From: Candidatus Sabulitectum sp.
Lineage (GTDB): Bacteria; Fermentibacterota; Fermentibacteria; Fermentibacterales; JCC-6
DNA: 5,822 nt
Assembly (NCBI GenBank): GCA_029934845.1
Contig: JAOZLN010000172.1
Coordinates: 1-5,822, forward strand
Reading direction: 5' to 3'
The notes beneath the pieces were generated by a model. That model did no database searches, was not told where the DNA came from, and saw only the letters and a program-made list of their open reading frames with translations. Numbering within the stretch: position 1 is the stretch's first letter; every line of letters starts with the position of its first letter. Positions 5,576 through 5,822 of the stretch are shown here, in pieces. Both the position numbers and the translations under genes were made by a program.

Positions 5576-5822
5576 TGTGCGTATTCTCCGTTTCTTCCCT
5601 CAGGGCTACAATATCAGGCAGATTTCTCCAGAAGCCTCCAGGTCCGTCCAGCCCGTATCCCACAACAAATTTGTCGGGAATCGTAAAGAGGGTTCTATGC
5701 AAATCCGTTTTCACCGTTCTTCTTGAAGGCTTGTCCAGAAGAACAACGCTGCGGATTGATTTAGGTTTTCTCGATTGAAGTAATTTCTGAATATACGCCA
5801 GTGTAAGGCCGGTGTCTACAAT
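5568..5822 (-). CDS. hpt: Hypoxanthine phosphoribosyltransferase, C-terminal part (5' end outside window)
   Basis: Purine salvage enzyme of the cytoplasm that joins hypoxanthine or guanine to PRPP, giving IMP or GMP. Only the last 84 residues are in the window; the frame is open to the right edge and stops with TGA at 5570-5568. The fragment opens with IVDTGLTL, the end of the PRPP-binding loop; the acidic pair usually just before it lies outside. LLDKP (about residues 28-32) carries the lysine that contacts the purine O6. IPDKFVVGYGLD (about 48-59) is the family's base-binding and metal-binding stretch, followed by WRNLPDI. The segment after GYGLD reads GPGGFW instead of the more usual YDEKY type, a small local variation. 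The gene overlaps ftsH by 8 bases. The hpt-ftsH pair is widely conserved, often with tilS upstream, which supports the call. Confidence 0.93.
   Translation of the reverse strand: MVDTGLTLAYIQKLLQSRKPKSIRSVVLLDKPSRRTVKTDLHRTLFTIPDKFVVGYGLDGPGGFWRNLPDIVALREETENTHSE

Larger units (their letters stand above)
712..5822 (-). other. Overlapping six-gene operon segment
   Basis: hpt, ftsH, folE, folP, cdaA and the 100-residue gene are co-oriented and overlap at each junction: 8 bases (5568-5575), 68 bases (3515-3582), 4 bases (3010-3013), 4 bases (1817-1820) and 4 bases (1011-1014). No promoter or terminator is possible between them except inside coding DNA, so a common transcript is inferred. The promoter must lie beyond the right edge or inside a gene. 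Confidence 0.85.

Overview
Every gene in this window is on the minus strand, and the window is almost entirely coding. Reading in the direction of transcription (high to low coordinates), the order is: the 3' end of hpt (hypoxanthine phosphoribosyltransferase), ftsH (membrane AAA+ zinc protease), folE (GTP cyclohydrolase I), folP (dihydropteroate synthase with an extra N-terminal domain), cdaA (membrane diadenylate cyclase making c-di-AMP), an unrecognised 100-residue protein, and, after a 35-base gap, the 5' part of a secreted beta-propeller-like protein that runs off the left edge. The only non-coding DNA is the gap at 677-711. I see no promoter, terminator, RNA gene, mobile element or CRISPR array.

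The first six genes overlap at every junction (8, 68, 4, 4 and 4 bases). This implies one transcript with translational coupling. Three of the five genes whose starts lie in this block begin with GTG (ftsH, folP, cdaA). The order hpt-ftsH followed by folP-cdaA is a known bacterial housekeeping arrangement. tilS often precedes hpt, and cdaR (YbbR) plus glmM often follow cdaA. Here folE is inserted ahead of folP, so the first step of pterin synthesis and the pterin-pABA condensation are co-expressed. The cdaR-glmM position is instead taken by the 100-residue orphan and the secreted protein.

The jobs represented are purine salvage (Hpt), membrane protein quality control (FtsH), folate synthesis starting from GTP (FolE, FolP) and c-di-AMP signalling (CdaA). 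Shared use of purine nucleotides is a possible theme, but I infer it from gene order alone.

The organism is a bacterium with moderate GC, judged by eye. The single-pass secreted propeller protein, the gene order and the long FolP are compatible with an uncultured Gram-negative lineage of the FCB/Fermentibacteria type or a deltaproteobacterial relative. That placement is a low-confidence guess. Nothing here proves a new system. The points most worth following are the orphan next to cdaA, the FolE binding-site substitutions and the 68-base ftsH/folE overlap that encodes an acidic FtsH tail.
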